This document shows positions 63,505 to 64,000 of a stretch of DNA of 64,000 bases, in pieces. The first letter of the stretch is position 1, and each line of letters starts with the position of its first letter. Both the position numbers and the translations under genes were made by a program. Under the pieces are notes generated by a model. The model made no database searches. It worked only from the letters and a program-made list of their open reading frames with translations, and had not been told where the DNA came from. Source of the DNA: Marinibacterium anthonyi (GTDB lineage: Bacteria > Pseudomonadota > Alphaproteobacteria > Rhodobacterales > Rhodobacteraceae); contig CP031585.1 of the NCBI GenBank assembly GCA_003217735.2, forward strand, positions 1,661,501 to 1,725,500. Reading direction: 5' to 3'.

Positions 63505-64000
63505 TTAAAGCCCGGCCTGGTAGGCTTCGAGCACGGCAATGGCGTCGGGCGAGGCGCCGGCCCGCCATTCGTCCGCCATCGTGGTCCCGATCTCCTTGAG
63601 CCTGGCGATCACCTCGGCGGGCGCATCCGACACGGTCATGCCGTTTTCCTCCAGCACGCCGATCTGTTCGGCATAGGTGGCCTTGCTCATCTCCCAGCCA
63701 CGCGTGGTGGCCTCTTCGCCGGCGGTGACCAGCGCGGTCTGGACCTCGGCAGGCAGCGCCTCGAAGACGTCCTTGTTCACGATGATCGCGTTCTTGGTGT
63801 ACATGGCGCCGGCGGCGGTGAAGTAATCGGTGTTGTCCCAGGCCTGGATGTCGATGCCGGTCTGGGGCGAGGTGAACAGCGCATCGATCAGCCCGGTGGC
63901 AAAGGCCTGCGGGATCTCGGCGAAGGGCAGGATCGTGGCTTCGAAGCCAAGCGCGTTGCCCATGTCCTGCGTCGCCTTGGAATAGATCCGCAGCTTCTGC
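63505..64000 (-). CDS. TRAP transporter solute-binding protein, DctP family (5' end beyond window)
   Basis: This is the C-terminal 165 residues of a periplasmic binding protein. PFAEIPQAFATGLIDALFTS followed by PQTGIDIQAWDNTDYFTAAG fits the DctP fold, where the loop after the PxxEVYxALQTGxxDG motif contacts the substrate. Here that motif is LPFAEIPQAFATGLIDALFT, so the tyrosine is replaced. The start lies to the right of the window. It is the first gene of the TRAP operon, 90 bases before DctQ. Confidence 0.92.
   Translation of the reverse strand, partial: QKLRIYSKATQDMGNALGFEATILPFAEIPQAFATGLIDALFTSPQTGIDIQAWDNTDYFTAAGAMYTKNAIIVNKDVFEALPAEVQTALVTAGEEATTRGWEMSKATYAEQIGVLEENGMTVSDAPAEVIARLKEIGTTMADEWRAGASPDAIAVLEAYQAGL

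Overview
The window looks like chromosomal DNA of a Roseobacter-type alphaproteobacterium (Rhodobacteraceae). Base composition is high in G+C with strong G/C at third codon positions. The gene content is typical of the group: TRAP transporters, four-subunit sarcosine oxidase, Rieske-type glycine betaine demethylase, and a fragment resembling a gene transfer agent (GTA) tail protein. The group assignment is inferred from gene families, not from a marker gene. No rRNA, tRNA, CRISPR array, transposase or integrase was found.

Layout. (1) 1-2183: end of a TRAP binding-protein gene, a divergent type II dehydroquinase and a GntR regulator. (2) 2639-10050: a stress-type island with a GTA remnant, groES-groEL, a Crp/Fnr regulator, many small conserved proteins and a secreted cysteine-repeat protein. 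(3) 10153-23338: a near-complete betaine degradation cluster. GbcAB should take betaine to dimethylglycine, the dimethylglycine dehydrogenase-like enzyme to sarcosine, and SoxBDAG to glycine plus methylene-tetrahydrofolate. A GlxA/GbdR-like and a LysR regulator sit among them, and a broken glyA follows soxG. (4) 23374-35421: two divergent operons. One (GntR, creatininase-like, ketopantoate reductase-like, SDR, M20 peptidase) is tightly overlapped. The other is a dipeptide-type ABC transporter followed by an M32 carboxypeptidase. This suggests uptake and breakdown of a small peptide or amide. (5) 35527-36990: an HpaB-family flavin hydroxylase.

(6) 37487-54108 is the most unusual part. A lipase-subtilase fusion stands at one end and a trypsin-nuclease-subtilase triple fusion at the other. 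Neither shows a signal peptide. Between them, all on the same strand, lie an Old Yellow Enzyme with an added Cys cluster, three membrane-anchored di-haem cytochromes c, a four-helix membrane protein and a GMC oxidoreductase. I know of no described system with this composition. (7) 54479-57648 is a graveyard of decayed genes (sulfotransferase-like, glycosyltransferase-like, amidohydrolase). (8) 57775-64000: an SDR with a short coupled upstream ORF, the methionine ABC transporter metNIQ, and a TRAP operon whose binding-protein gene runs off the right edge.

Functions are family-level calls from motifs read by eye. No database search was run.
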